Shown here: piece by piece, positions 50,614 through 58,046 of the stretch | Layout: every line of letters starts with the position of its first letter | How positions within the stretch are numbered: position 1 is the first letter of the stretch | NCBI RefSeq assembly: GCF_009469765.1 | Contig: NZ_SSSQ01000015.1 | Location: forward strand, 50,852-114,851 | DNA: 64,000 nucleotides | Direction: 5' to 3' | Source of the DNA: Dechloromonas hortensis | GTDB lineage: Bacteria > Pseudomonadota > Gammaproteobacteria > Burkholderiales > Rhodocyclaceae | Position numbers and translations under genes: made by a program | The notes under the pieces: generated by a model | The model's database searches: none | Told to the model about the DNA's origin: nothing | Seen by the model: the letters and a program-made list of their open reading frames with translations, nothing else

Positions 50614-51471
50614 ATGGAACTCGTCGCCCTGCGCACCTTCCAGACCGTCGTCGAAGAAGGCGGCATCCTCGCCGCCTCGCGCAAGCTGAATACCGTGCAG
50701 TCCAACGTCACCGGCCGCATCCGCCGGCTGGAAGAGGAACTCGGCACCGAGCTGTTTTTCCGCAAGGGGCGCGGCCTCGAACTCGCGCCCTCCGGCCGCG
50801 TCCTGCTCGATTACGCCCGCCGCATGCTGCTGCTTGAGCGCCAGACCAGCGCCGCCGTTCGCCTGGTCGGCGAAAACACCGGCGAACTGCGCATCGGCGC
50901 CATGGAAACCTTTGCCGCACTGCACCTGCCGACCGCGCTGAAAGCCGTCCGCGCCGCCCACCCCGGCATGGAATTGCGCGTTTCGACCAACACCAGCGCC
51001 GAACTGACCGAAAAGGTACTGACCCACAAGCTGGATTGCGCCTTCATCGCCGGCCCGGTCGTCCATCCCGAGCTCACCTTCACCGAACTGGTCATCGAAG
51101 AACTGGTCCAGGTCTGCGCCGTTGGCGCCAGCCCGCTCCGCCAACCGCTGATCCTTTTCCGCGAAGGCTGCGCCTACCGCAGCCGGGCCATCGCCTGGCA
51201 GCGCGTCACCGGCCACGCCGTTGCCGACGCCATGGAATTCGGTACGCTGGAAGGCATCCTCGGCTGCGTCGCGGTCGGCCTCGGCTGGACGCTGATGCCG
51301 CGCCGCGTCGTCGAACAGTCGCCACACGCCGCCGACCTGATCATCGAATCCCTGCCCGCCGACATTGCCAAGGTACCGACCGGCATGATCACCCTGCGCG
51401 ACGCGCCGCCGATGAGCGCCCTGAGCACGCTCGCCCAGGCCGTCGCCAACGCTGCGGCGCCCCGCAACTGA
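50614..51471 (+). CDS. LysR-family transcriptional regulator
   Basis: A 285-residue regulator: winged helix-turn-helix at the N-terminus (FQTVVEEGGILAASRKLNTV, then SNVTGRIRRLEEELGTELF) and a two-lobed co-inducer domain (GELRIGAMETFAALHLP). I start at ATG 50614 because TTTTGGAG lies 7-8 bases before it; the frame from 50578 is rejected. Divergent from the MFS gene, which it likely controls. Confidence 0.88.
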   Translation: MELVALRTFQTVVEEGGILAASRKLNTVQSNVTGRIRRLEEELGTELFFRKGRGLELAPSGRVLLDYARRMLLLERQTSAAVRLVGENTGELRIGAMETFAALHLPTALKAVRAAHPGMELRVSTNTSAELTEKVLTHKLDCAFIAGPVVHPELTFTELVIEELVQVCAVGASPLRQPLILFREGCAYRSRAIAWQRVTGHAVADAMEFGTLEGILGCVAVGLGWTLMPRRVVEQSPHAADLIIESLPADIAKVPTGMITLRDAPPMSALSTLAQAVANAAAPRN

Positions 51472-51693
51472 GTCCGCCGGTCGACCACCCGAAATCCCTC
51501 TTTTTTCGGGGCTTCAGCCAATGCCGCCCGACCGCTTCGCTGCATGCATTTGGCAACATCTCGGTCACGAAGCGATACACAGCCTTACATTCGCACTGAC
51601 ATCCCTTGTCTCGGCCAGCGCGTTATTCGCAACAAGGCGCTGCAATATCGCAGCACCGGAAAACGCAAACAACCCTGCTCAAGGAGATTCAAA

Positions 51694-52041
51694 ATGATGA
51701 AGACTGTGATCGCTCTCGCTGTTGCCGCTGGCTTTGCCTCCGCTTCCTTCGCCCAAGGCGTCACCGCTCCGGCGACCAGCCCGGCCCCGGCCGCCAAGGT
51801 CGTTGCGCCGGCCGCCGCCAGCGCCGAAAAGAAGGTCGAAGCCCCGAAAGCCGCCGAACCGGCCAAGGCGGAAGCCGCCAAACCGGAAGCGAAGGCGGCC
51901 GAGGCCAAGGGCGACAAGCACGAAGCGCCGAAGAAGCATGAAAAGCATGCCAAGAAGGTCGAAAAGACCGAGAAGGCCGAGGTAAAAACCGAAGCCAAGG
52001 CAGAAACCAAGCCGCTGGCCGCCGCCCCGACCAGCAAGTAA
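51694..52041 (+). CDS. Secreted Ala/Lys/Glu/Pro-rich low-complexity protein
   Basis: A 115-residue protein with a Sec signal peptide (residues 1-21, cut after FAQ or SFA). The mature part is almost entirely Ala, Lys, Pro, Glu and Thr, for example AKAEAAKPEAKAAEAK and KKHEKHAKKVEKTEKAEV, with four His. It should be mostly disordered or helical and highly charged in the periplasm. I do not know a function; candidates are a cation-buffering or stress protein. AAGGAG precedes the first of two ATGs. It has its own terminator. Confidence 0.6.
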   Translation: MMKTVIALAVAAGFASASFAQGVTAPATSPAPAAKVVAPAAASAEKKVEAPKAAEPAKAEAAKPEAKAAEAKGDKHEAPKKHEKHAKKVEKTEKAEVKTEAKAETKPLAAAPTSK

Positions 52042-52057
52042 GCTAGGCATCAACAAC

Positions 52058-52086
52058 AAAAAACCAGGCCACGGCCTGGTTTTTTG
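52058..52086 (+). terminator. Intrinsic terminator after the Ala/Lys-rich gene
   Basis: CCAGGCC pairs with GGCCTGG around a 2-base gap and loop; A6 before and T6 after make it symmetrical, so it may also end the convergent gene at 52114. Confidence 0.9.
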
Positions 52087-52113
52087 CTTTCCGGCTGCGC
52101 TCGGGCCAAAGAC

Positions 52114-52872
52114 TCAGTGCGTCGAGCGACAGGCCTGCTGCCAGGCCATCACCACCTGTCCGGCGTGAGCCAGGATGGATTTGTAGCGCTCTTCGGGCAA
52201 CGCCTGCTGCAGGGACTCAAACAGCTGCTGCGTGCTGTCGCGGGCAACGTCGCTGACCTCGGCCGACGGATTGAGCAGGCTGAGCTGGATGCTGGCCAGC
52301 GCATCGGCCAGCAGGCGCCAGCCGAATTCCGGCATCTGCTGGTCGAGGGCAAGCATCATGCCGCCGAGCGGCTTGAGAATGTTTTGTGCCTGCTCCACCG
52401 TCTCGCAGGCGGTCATCGCATGCCACAGGGCAAGGTGGATGCTGCGCCGCAGATCGACCTTGAAATCGATAGCCGCGGCCTCGACCTGCTCGATTTGCCG
52501 GAAATAGCCCAGGAAGCGGCTTTCCGCCTGCGGTTCCAGGCGGTTGCGCAAGGTGCCGAGCAAAGCCGTCAAGGCGGGAATCGCGGTCAGGTTGAAGGCC
52601 TGGCTGTAGGCCAGCCCCCACTGGTCGAGGCCGCTGATCAGCAGAGCCAGGCGCAAGGCGCGCGCCTCATCGTCGGCGGCAGCCTGACACCAGTCGTAGC
52701 ACTGGCCTTCCAGTTCGATCATCGCATTGGCCAGTTGCTCGGGCTCGGCCGAGGCCGAGTGGCGGAACACCCCGCTGAAGATGTCCTGTGCCATGCGGGC
52801 GACCAGGCGCTGCGTCTCGCGATCGGCGAGCGCGGCAAGGGCATCAACGGGGAGACTGGCAGCGGTGCTCAT
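52114..52872 (-). CDS. Hypothetical helical protein
   Basis: A 252-residue cytoplasmic protein without signal peptide or membrane helix. It looks all-helical (DRETQRLVARMAQDIFSGVF; LRLALLISGLDQWGLAYSQAF; RRSIHLALWHAMTACE). I do not recognise the family. I start at ATG 52872 (MSTAASLP) because AGGA lies before it; five more residues are possible up to 52887. Divergent from minC across a 216-base gap in which I see no clear element. Confidence 0.55.
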   Translation of the reverse strand: MSTAASLPVDALAALADRETQRLVARMAQDIFSGVFRHSASAEPEQLANAMIELEGQCYDWCQAAADDEARALRLALLISGLDQWGLAYSQAFNLTAIPALTALLGTLRNRLEPQAESRFLGYFRQIEQVEAAAIDFKVDLRRSIHLALWHAMTACETVEQAQNILKPLGGMMLALDQQMPEFGWRLLADALASIQLSLLNPSAEVSDVARDSTQQLFESLQQALPEERYKSILAHAGQVVMAWQQACRSTH

Positions 52873-53088
52873 GGCAAATCCTGGCAAACGTAAGGGACGT
52901 GCATTTTATCGGCCGAGCCCTCCGGCGTCACCAGAATCCTCCCGCCCCGCCGAGTCGCGCACCGGCCATGCCATTCGCCTGAGCTGGCCGGCAAAAATGG
53001 CTCGCCAAGGCCAGAAATAAGCCAATTTTCATTTCCCGCTGCCTGCCTGTGGGATAATCGCCAGCTCTTCGAAACACACGCAGCAGGC

Positions 53089-53859
53089 ATGGCAAAAGAC
53101 GCACCGATCCAGTTCAAGGGCACGACGCTCAAGATCATCCAGACGCAGCTCCGCGCGACCGATCTCGCCACGCTGCACGCGGCGCTTGGCGAGTTGACCG
53201 GCAACAGCCCCGACTTCTTCGAGAACGAGCTGGCCGTGCTCGACTTCAGCAATGCCGAGGCTCTGCCGGAGCATGCGGACTGGGTTGGCATCGTCAAGCT
53301 GCTGCGCAACTCCGGCCTCAACGCCGTGGCGACGCGCGGTTTGCCCGAAGGGCTGGCCACGGCTGCCGCGGCCGCCGGCCTGCCGACGGTGAGCGCCGAT
53401 GCGCTGGGCCGGCCACGCGCCAAGGCGGCTGAGGCACCGGAACCGCCCCCTGCCCCGGTACCCGTCGCCGCCCCGGTTGCGCCACCGCCGGTCGCCGCCG
53501 AACCGGCGCCGCGCACGGTCATCCTCGACAAGCCGCTGCGCTCCGGCCAGCGCTTCTACGCCCGCGGCAGCGACCTGATCGTCATGGCCATGGTCAGCGC
53601 CGGCGCCGAAGTCATTGCCGACGGCAACATCCACGTCTATGCCCCGCTGCGCGGCCGCGCCCTGGCCGGCGCCAGCGGCGACAAGGAAGCCCGTATCTTC
53701 ACCACCAGCCTGGAGGCCGAGCTGGTCTCGGTGGCTGGTCTGTACCGTACTTTCGAGGCCGGCGTGCCGGCTGAACTGGCCCGCCTGCCGGCCACCGTCA
53801 GCCTGCTTGAGGAAGGCGGCCAGGCCCATCTGAACATCGCGTCCCTGGCGCTCCGATAA
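53089..53859 (+). CDS. minC: Septum-site determining protein MinC
   Basis: A 256-residue FtsZ inhibitor: N-terminal MinC_N domain (FKGTTLKIIQTQLRATDLATL), a proline-rich linker (~120-147) and the C-terminal beta-helix (RTVILDKPLRSGQRFYARGSDLIVMAMVSAGAEV; DKEARIFTTSLEAELVSVAG). With MinD it blocks FtsZ ring assembly away from mid-cell. First gene of minCDE; minD follows after 33 bases. Confidence 0.92.
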   Translation: MAKDAPIQFKGTTLKIIQTQLRATDLATLHAALGELTGNSPDFFENELAVLDFSNAEALPEHADWVGIVKLLRNSGLNAVATRGLPEGLATAAAAAGLPTVSADALGRPRAKAAEAPEPPPAPVPVAAPVAPPPVAAEPAPRTVILDKPLRSGQRFYARGSDLIVMAMVSAGAEVIADGNIHVYAPLRGRALAGASGDKEARIFTTSLEAELVSVAGLYRTFEAGVPAELARLPATVSLLEEGGQAHLNIASLALR

Positions 53860-53892
53860 ACCTATTCCAACAAAACCCAGCGAGAAATCACC

Positions 53893-54708
53893 GTGACCAG
53901 AATCATCGTCGTTACTTCCGGCAAGGGCGGGGTCGGCAAGACCACCACCAGCGCCAGCTTCTCCACCGGCCTCGCGATGCGCGGCTTCAAGACCGCCGTC
54001 ATCGACTTCGACGTCGGCCTGCGCAACCTCGACCTGATCATGGGCTGCGAACGCCGCGTCGTCTATGACCTGATCAACGTCATCAACGGCGAAGCGACGC
54101 TGACCCAGGCGCTGATCAAGGACAAGCACTGCGACAACCTCTACGTGCTGCCCGCCTCGCAGACGCGCGACAAGGATGCGCTGTCGGAAGAAGGCGTCGA
54201 GAAGGTGATCAAGGAACTGGAACACCAGGGCTTCGACTACATCGTCTGCGACTCGCCGGCCGGCATCGAATCCGGCGCCGTGATGGCGCTGACCTTCGCC
54301 GACGAGGCGCTCGTCGTGACCAATCCGGAAGTTTCCTCGGTGCGCGACTCCGACCGCATCCTCGGCATCCTGCAGGCCAAGTCGCGGCGCGCCATCGAAG
54401 GTCGCGAAGCGGTCAAGGAGCATCTCCTGATCACCCGCTACAACCCGAACCGCGTCGAAGCCGGCGAAATGCTGTCCTACAAGGACATCCAGGAAATCCT
54501 GCGGGTGCCGATCATCGGCGTCATCCCGGAATCCGAGGAAGTGCTGCAGGCCTCCAACCAGGGTTCGCCGGTCATCCACCAGAAGGAAACCGACGCCGCC
54601 GAGGCTTACCACGACGTCATCGCCCGCTTCCTCGGCGAAGACAAGCCGCTCCGTTTTGTCGACTACGTCAAGCCGGGCCTGTTGAAGCGTCTGTTCGGGA
54701 GCAAGTGA
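53893..54708 (+). CDS. minD: Septum-site determining ATPase MinD
   Basis: A 271-residue ParA-type ATPase with the deviant Walker A GKGGVGKTTTSASFS, the YDLINVINGEATLTQALIKD segment, and the C-terminal amphipathic membrane-targeting helix (LLKRLFGS). GTG start at 53893. MinD-ATP on the membrane recruits MinC and is released by MinE. In E. coli, ClpXP can degrade MinD; the ClpX paralogue two genes downstream makes this connection interesting. Confidence 0.95.
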   Translation: MTRIIVVTSGKGGVGKTTTSASFSTGLAMRGFKTAVIDFDVGLRNLDLIMGCERRVVYDLINVINGEATLTQALIKDKHCDNLYVLPASQTRDKDALSEEGVEKVIKELEHQGFDYIVCDSPAGIESGAVMALTFADEALVVTNPEVSSVRDSDRILGILQAKSRRAIEGREAVKEHLLITRYNPNRVEAGEMLSYKDIQEILRVPIIGVIPESEEVLQASNQGSPVIHQKETDAAEAYHDVIARFLGEDKPLRFVDYVKPGLLKRLFGSK

Positions 54709-54709
54709 C

Positions 54710-54967
54710 ATGTCTCTGCTTTCCATGCTCTTCGGCAACAAGCCGAAAACCGCCCAGGTGGCCAAGGAGCGTCTGCAGCTGATCATCGCCCACGAGCGCG
54801 ATGGCGGCGGCAGCAGCGCCAATTTCCTGCCTGACCTGCAACGCGAACTGATCGCGGTGATCTCGAAGTACGTCAATATCAACCCGGACGACATCCGCGT
54901 CTCGCTCGAAAAGCAGGACCGCTACGAGGTCCTCGAAGTCAAGATCGAGTTGCCGGAAAAGGGCTGA
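54710..54967 (+). CDS. minE: Cell division topological specificity factor MinE
   Basis: An 85-residue MinE with the N-terminal amphipathic/MinD-binding part (SLLSMLFGNKPKTAQVAKER, LQLIIAHERD) and the C-terminal dimer domain (ELIAVISKYVNINPDDIRVSL). GGGAG lies in the last codons of minD, one base before the start. Confidence 0.95.
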   Translation: MSLLSMLFGNKPKTAQVAKERLQLIIAHERDGGGSSANFLPDLQRELIAVISKYVNINPDDIRVSLEKQDRYEVLEVKIELPEKG

Positions 54968-55093
54968 CCCCCTCCGCCGCCGTGCCCGACCGGGGATGGC
55001 GGCGGTAAATATCATCTTGTCGGTAGCCAACGCCTTTACCGCAGGCCGCCAACAGGCATAGCATCGCGGCATTCCCTTGTCAGCGATTGCCCG

Positions 55094-56107
55094 ATGCCCA
55101 GCCTGCTCAAACCCAGCGATATCGTCCGCCAGCTCTCCGAGCATGTGATCGGCCAGGAAGAGGCCAAGCGCACATTGGCCGTCGCCATCTACGCCCACTT
55201 CCGCCGCATGGCGAACGCTACGGTCGACAGTGTCGAACTGACCAAAAGCAACATCCTGCTGATCGGCCCGACCGGCACCGGCAAGACCCTGCTTTGCGAA
55301 ACACTGGCCCGCATCCTCGATGTGCCTTTCGTCACCGCCGACGCCACCTCGCTGGCCCAGACGCAGTTCGTCGGCGACGAGATCGAGGCCATCCTGCACC
55401 GCCTGCTCGACCGCGCCGATGGCGACCTGAGCCGGGCCCAGCGCGGCATCGTCTTCGTCGATGAAGTGGACAAACTGAAGGCGGTCAGCGGCCAGGCCCG
55501 CGCCACCTCGGGCGAAAGCGTCCAGCATGCGCTGCTCAAGATCATGGAAGGGGCACCGGTCCGCCTCAAGGACGGCCGCCACATCGACACCACGCACATC
55601 CTGTTCATCTGCGGCGGCGCCTTCGTCGGCCTCGACAACATCCTGACCAAGACGCACACCTTCGGCTTCATCTCGACTTCCGGCGGCGACGACCAGCAGA
55701 TCCTCGAACGCCTGAACGCCCGCGTCAAGCCGACCGACTTGCTCGAATTCGGCCTGATTCCCGAGTTCGCCGGCCGCCTGCCGATCGTTACCCGGCTCTA
55801 CCCGCTCAGCCAGGAGATGCTGGTCCGCATCATGACCGAGCCGAAGAACGCCATCGTCAAGCAATTTGCCGCGATGCTGAAAGGCGACGGCGTCGAACTG
55901 CAGATCGAGACCGACGTCTTCCGCCAGATCGCCGAGCTGGCGATCGAGTACAAGGCCGGGGCGCGCAGCCTGCGCGGCATCTTCGAGGAAATGATGACCG
56001 ACGTGCTGTACGCCGTGCCCGACCACCCGGAGATCCGCAAGGTCGTCATCAAGTCGCTGTTCGAACCGCCGCGCTACCTTGGCGCCCGCCCTGAGGCCGA
56101 CGCTTAG
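55094..56107 (+). CDS. Divergent ClpX paralogue without zinc-binding domain
   Basis: A 337-residue AAA+ ATPase clearly of the ClpX family (HVIGQEEAKRTLAVAIYAH; Walker A GPTGTGKTLLCETLAR; Walker B GIVFVDEVDK; sensor-2 GARSLRGI; LLEFGLIPEFAGRLPIV) but unlike housekeeping ClpX (~424 residues) in several parts. The N-terminal Cys4 zinc domain is absent; the pore-1 loop GYVG reads QFVG; the RKH loop is shortened by about a dozen residues (LKDGRHIDT); the ClpP-binding IGF loop reads FGF and is shorter. Substrate choice and protease partnership are thus probably changed. It lies 126 bases after minE on the same strand, with no ribosome site recognised at the chosen ATG. Confidence 0.85.
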   Translation: MPSLLKPSDIVRQLSEHVIGQEEAKRTLAVAIYAHFRRMANATVDSVELTKSNILLIGPTGTGKTLLCETLARILDVPFVTADATSLAQTQFVGDEIEAILHRLLDRADGDLSRAQRGIVFVDEVDKLKAVSGQARATSGESVQHALLKIMEGAPVRLKDGRHIDTTHILFICGGAFVGLDNILTKTHTFGFISTSGGDDQQILERLNARVKPTDLLEFGLIPEFAGRLPIVTRLYPLSQEMLVRIMTEPKNAIVKQFAAMLKGDGVELQIETDVFRQIAELAIEYKAGARSLRGIFEEMMTDVLYAVPDHPEIRKVVIKSLFEPPRYLGARPEADA

Positions 56108-56113
56108 GCCTGT

Positions 56114-56740
56114 TCAGGCCTCATCCTCCGTCCATTCGGCGACATGGCGGATGGCCCGCAGGATGAAGAGGACGCCGCCGACGTAAAGACCGTATTTGAC
56201 CAGCTTGCCGACCAGTAGCGCGAGGGCCAGCGTCGCCAGGCTCATTTCGCTGAGGCCAGCCAGGATCAGCGCCGGCATCTGCGGCACCGGCAGGGCGGCA
56301 ATCGCCGCGATGGCCAGTTCGCCATGCTGTTCGATCCAGTATCCGGAATGGCTCCACATCGCCGACTGGCGTACTTCAGGAAAATAGGTATCGAGCAGGC
56401 CGATGCCGAGCTGGCGGAAAACAAACGTCAGGCCGGTGGCGCCGCACACCGCGCCCAGCGTCGCCCCGCCGATCACGCCCAGCCAGCGCTGCGGGGCAAA
56501 GACGGTCGCGGCAACGATGATCGGCCCGAACGGGTAAAGGCTGGTCCCCGCCGACAAAACGGCGAGCAAGGCGACCAGCAGCGGATAGGCGGCGCCGTAC
56601 CGGATGCGGAAGAGCAGCCGGCTGCCGGCATCGAGCTTCTTTTCGGCATGCAGGCTGGCCGTGTAGTAGTCGACCAGCCAGACCAGGCCGCTGCGCTCGG
56701 CCAGCCGGTGCACCCAGCGCATCAGGCGGTCATGGCGCAT
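56114..56740 (-). CDS. VTT/DedA-like small membrane protein
   Basis: A 208-residue protein with about five helices. The part IVAATVFAPQRWLGVIGGATLGA, with the following GATGLTFVFRQLG, and the later ALPVPQMPALILAGLSEMS and GKLVKYGLY, resemble the VTT (DedA/SNARE-associated) domain, including the conserved Pro-containing segment and basic residue after the helix. DedA-type proteins are thought to be lipid scramblases or flippases. The N-terminal 45 residues (RLAERSGLVWLVDYY) are extra. Convergent with the ClpX-like gene by 6 bases. Confidence 0.6.
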   Translation of the reverse strand: MRHDRLMRWVHRLAERSGLVWLVDYYTASLHAEKKLDAGSRLLFRIRYGAAYPLLVALLAVLSAGTSLYPFGPIIVAATVFAPQRWLGVIGGATLGAVCGATGLTFVFRQLGIGLLDTYFPEVRQSAMWSHSGYWIEQHGELAIAAIAALPVPQMPALILAGLSEMSLATLALALLVGKLVKYGLYVGGVLFILRAIRHVAEWTEDEA

Positions 56741-56765
56741 CGGACATTATCCGCACGGCAAGTCC

Positions 56766-56795
56766 GGCGGTCGACCGGCCCAAAACGGCAAAAAC
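56766..56795. repeat. 30-bp dispersed intergenic repeat, copy C
   Basis: Copy C lies between the start of the VTT-like gene and the end of the diguanylate cyclase gene. It has the fullest palindrome of the left block (CGGTCGACCG) and the right block CAAAACGGCAAAAA. Confidence 0.65.
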
Positions 56796-56808
56796 CGCTG
56801 GCGATAGC

Positions 56809-57897
56809 TTAGAAAAACTCGACCTCGTTGGCGTCGATTTCCTTGAAGACGCCGGCGCGCACCAGTTCCTGGTATTCATAGACGCGGTTGCGGCCGTCCT
56901 GCTTGGCCTGGTACAGGCTGCGGTCGGCCCGGCTGAGCACTTCGACCGGCAGGATGTTGGGGTCGGCCTGGCAGTAACCGACGCTGATCGTCAGCTTCTC
57001 GACGCGCGGAAAGGTGCAAGCCTCGACGGCGAGGCGGACGCGTTCGAAGATATTGCGGGCAATCGCCTCGTTCTCGGCCGTGACGATGGCGACGAACTCC
57101 TCACCGCCATAGCGGTAAAGCAGGTCGCCGGAGCGGAAGGCGTTGCTCATCAGGCGTGCCGCGAGCAGCAGGATCTCGTCACCGACCATGTGGCCGAAGG
57201 TGTCATTGACCTGCTTGAAACTGTCGATATCGATGACGCCCAGCCAGTAGTTGCTGCCCGGCGTCGTCCGCCGGCCCTCCGCCCGTTCGGCATAGAAGTC
57301 CGGCTGGGCGAGCACCGTCCACAGCCGGTCGAAATTGCTTTCCAGCGCCTGGCGGTTGAGCAGCCCGGTCAGCCGGTCGCGCTGGCTGATGTCGAGCAGC
57401 GCGTAGTAATTGGAAAACACCTCAAGCACGCCGCGGATCATCGTGTCCTCGGTCGGCGAAACCTCGCGGTCGCGCTGGAAGACGAAGTAGCCGCAAACCT
57501 CGTTGTCGCCGTACAGCGGATAGGCGATCAGCACCTCGCTGCCACGCAGGCGGGTACAGGGTTTGCCGAGCAGGCGCACATTGTCGGTCAGGCCAATGAC
57601 ATCGCCGGCTACCGCCGCCAGATTGGTCACCTCCTCTATCCGTTCGACAACCCGTGACACGCCATCGGCCTCGACCACTTTCGAGCGATGGTAGTTGATG
57701 ACGCGAATCAGCGCCTGGCGGTCGTCGGTGCGATAAAGCGCCGTGTCGAGCACGCCGAGCAGCGGCCCGAGAGTGCGCAGCAGGCTCTGTTCGAGCACTT
57801 CGGTATCGCGGATGGAAGTCATCTTGCCAAGCTTGCCGAGCAGGCCGGGCAGCCGATTCGGGTTGCTCTCGCTGGCGATCTTGTTTTCAGTAGTCAT
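56809..57897 (-). CDS. Diguanylate cyclase with N-terminal GAF-like sensor
   Basis: A 362-residue GGDEF protein that makes c-di-GMP from two GTP. The active-site motif is GGEEF (in YRYGGEEFVAIV) and an RSGD (RxxD) product-inhibition site stands 5 residues before, so it should be active and feedback-controlled. Residues ~20-190 look like a GAF-type sensor (TALYRTDDRQALIRVIN; NEVCGYFVFQRDREVSP). No membrane helix. A PilZ protein that could read c-di-GMP is encoded at 11365-12663 in the same window, though far away. Confidence 0.85.
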   Translation of the reverse strand: MTTENKIASESNPNRLPGLLGKLGKMTSIRDTEVLEQSLLRTLGPLLGVLDTALYRTDDRQALIRVINYHRSKVVEADGVSRVVERIEEVTNLAAVAGDVIGLTDNVRLLGKPCTRLRGSEVLIAYPLYGDNEVCGYFVFQRDREVSPTEDTMIRGVLEVFSNYYALLDISQRDRLTGLLNRQALESNFDRLWTVLAQPDFYAERAEGRRTTPGSNYWLGVIDIDSFKQVNDTFGHMVGDEILLLAARLMSNAFRSGDLLYRYGGEEFVAIVTAENEAIARNIFERVRLAVEACTFPRVEKLTISVGYCQADPNILPVEVLSRADRSLYQAKQDGRNRVYEYQELVRAGVFKEIDANEVEFF

Positions 57898-57967
57898 GAG
57901 CGTCGGGTAAAAAACCGGTAGCTTTTCAGTATAGCCAGCACCAATTCAGCGAGCGTATATTTTTGTA

Positions 57968-57993
57968 CAAAAAAAGGGAGCCCGAAGGCTCCC
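57968..57993 (-). terminator. Strong intrinsic terminator after actP
   Basis: GGGAGCC pairs with GGCTCCC around a four-base TTCG tetraloop (minus-strand sense) and is followed by a T8 run. It ends the DUF485-actP unit (stop at 58047). Confidence 0.92.
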
Positions 57994-58046
57994 CAAAGGA
58001 TAGAGACGGCGGGCGCTGTTCTCCCGGAGTCTCACCCGCAGAGTGA

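Noticed and set aside
51488..51510. CCCGAAA/TTTCGGG hairpin after the LysR gene as terminator
   Set aside because: The T run is inside the loop rather than after the stem, so it does not have terminator form.
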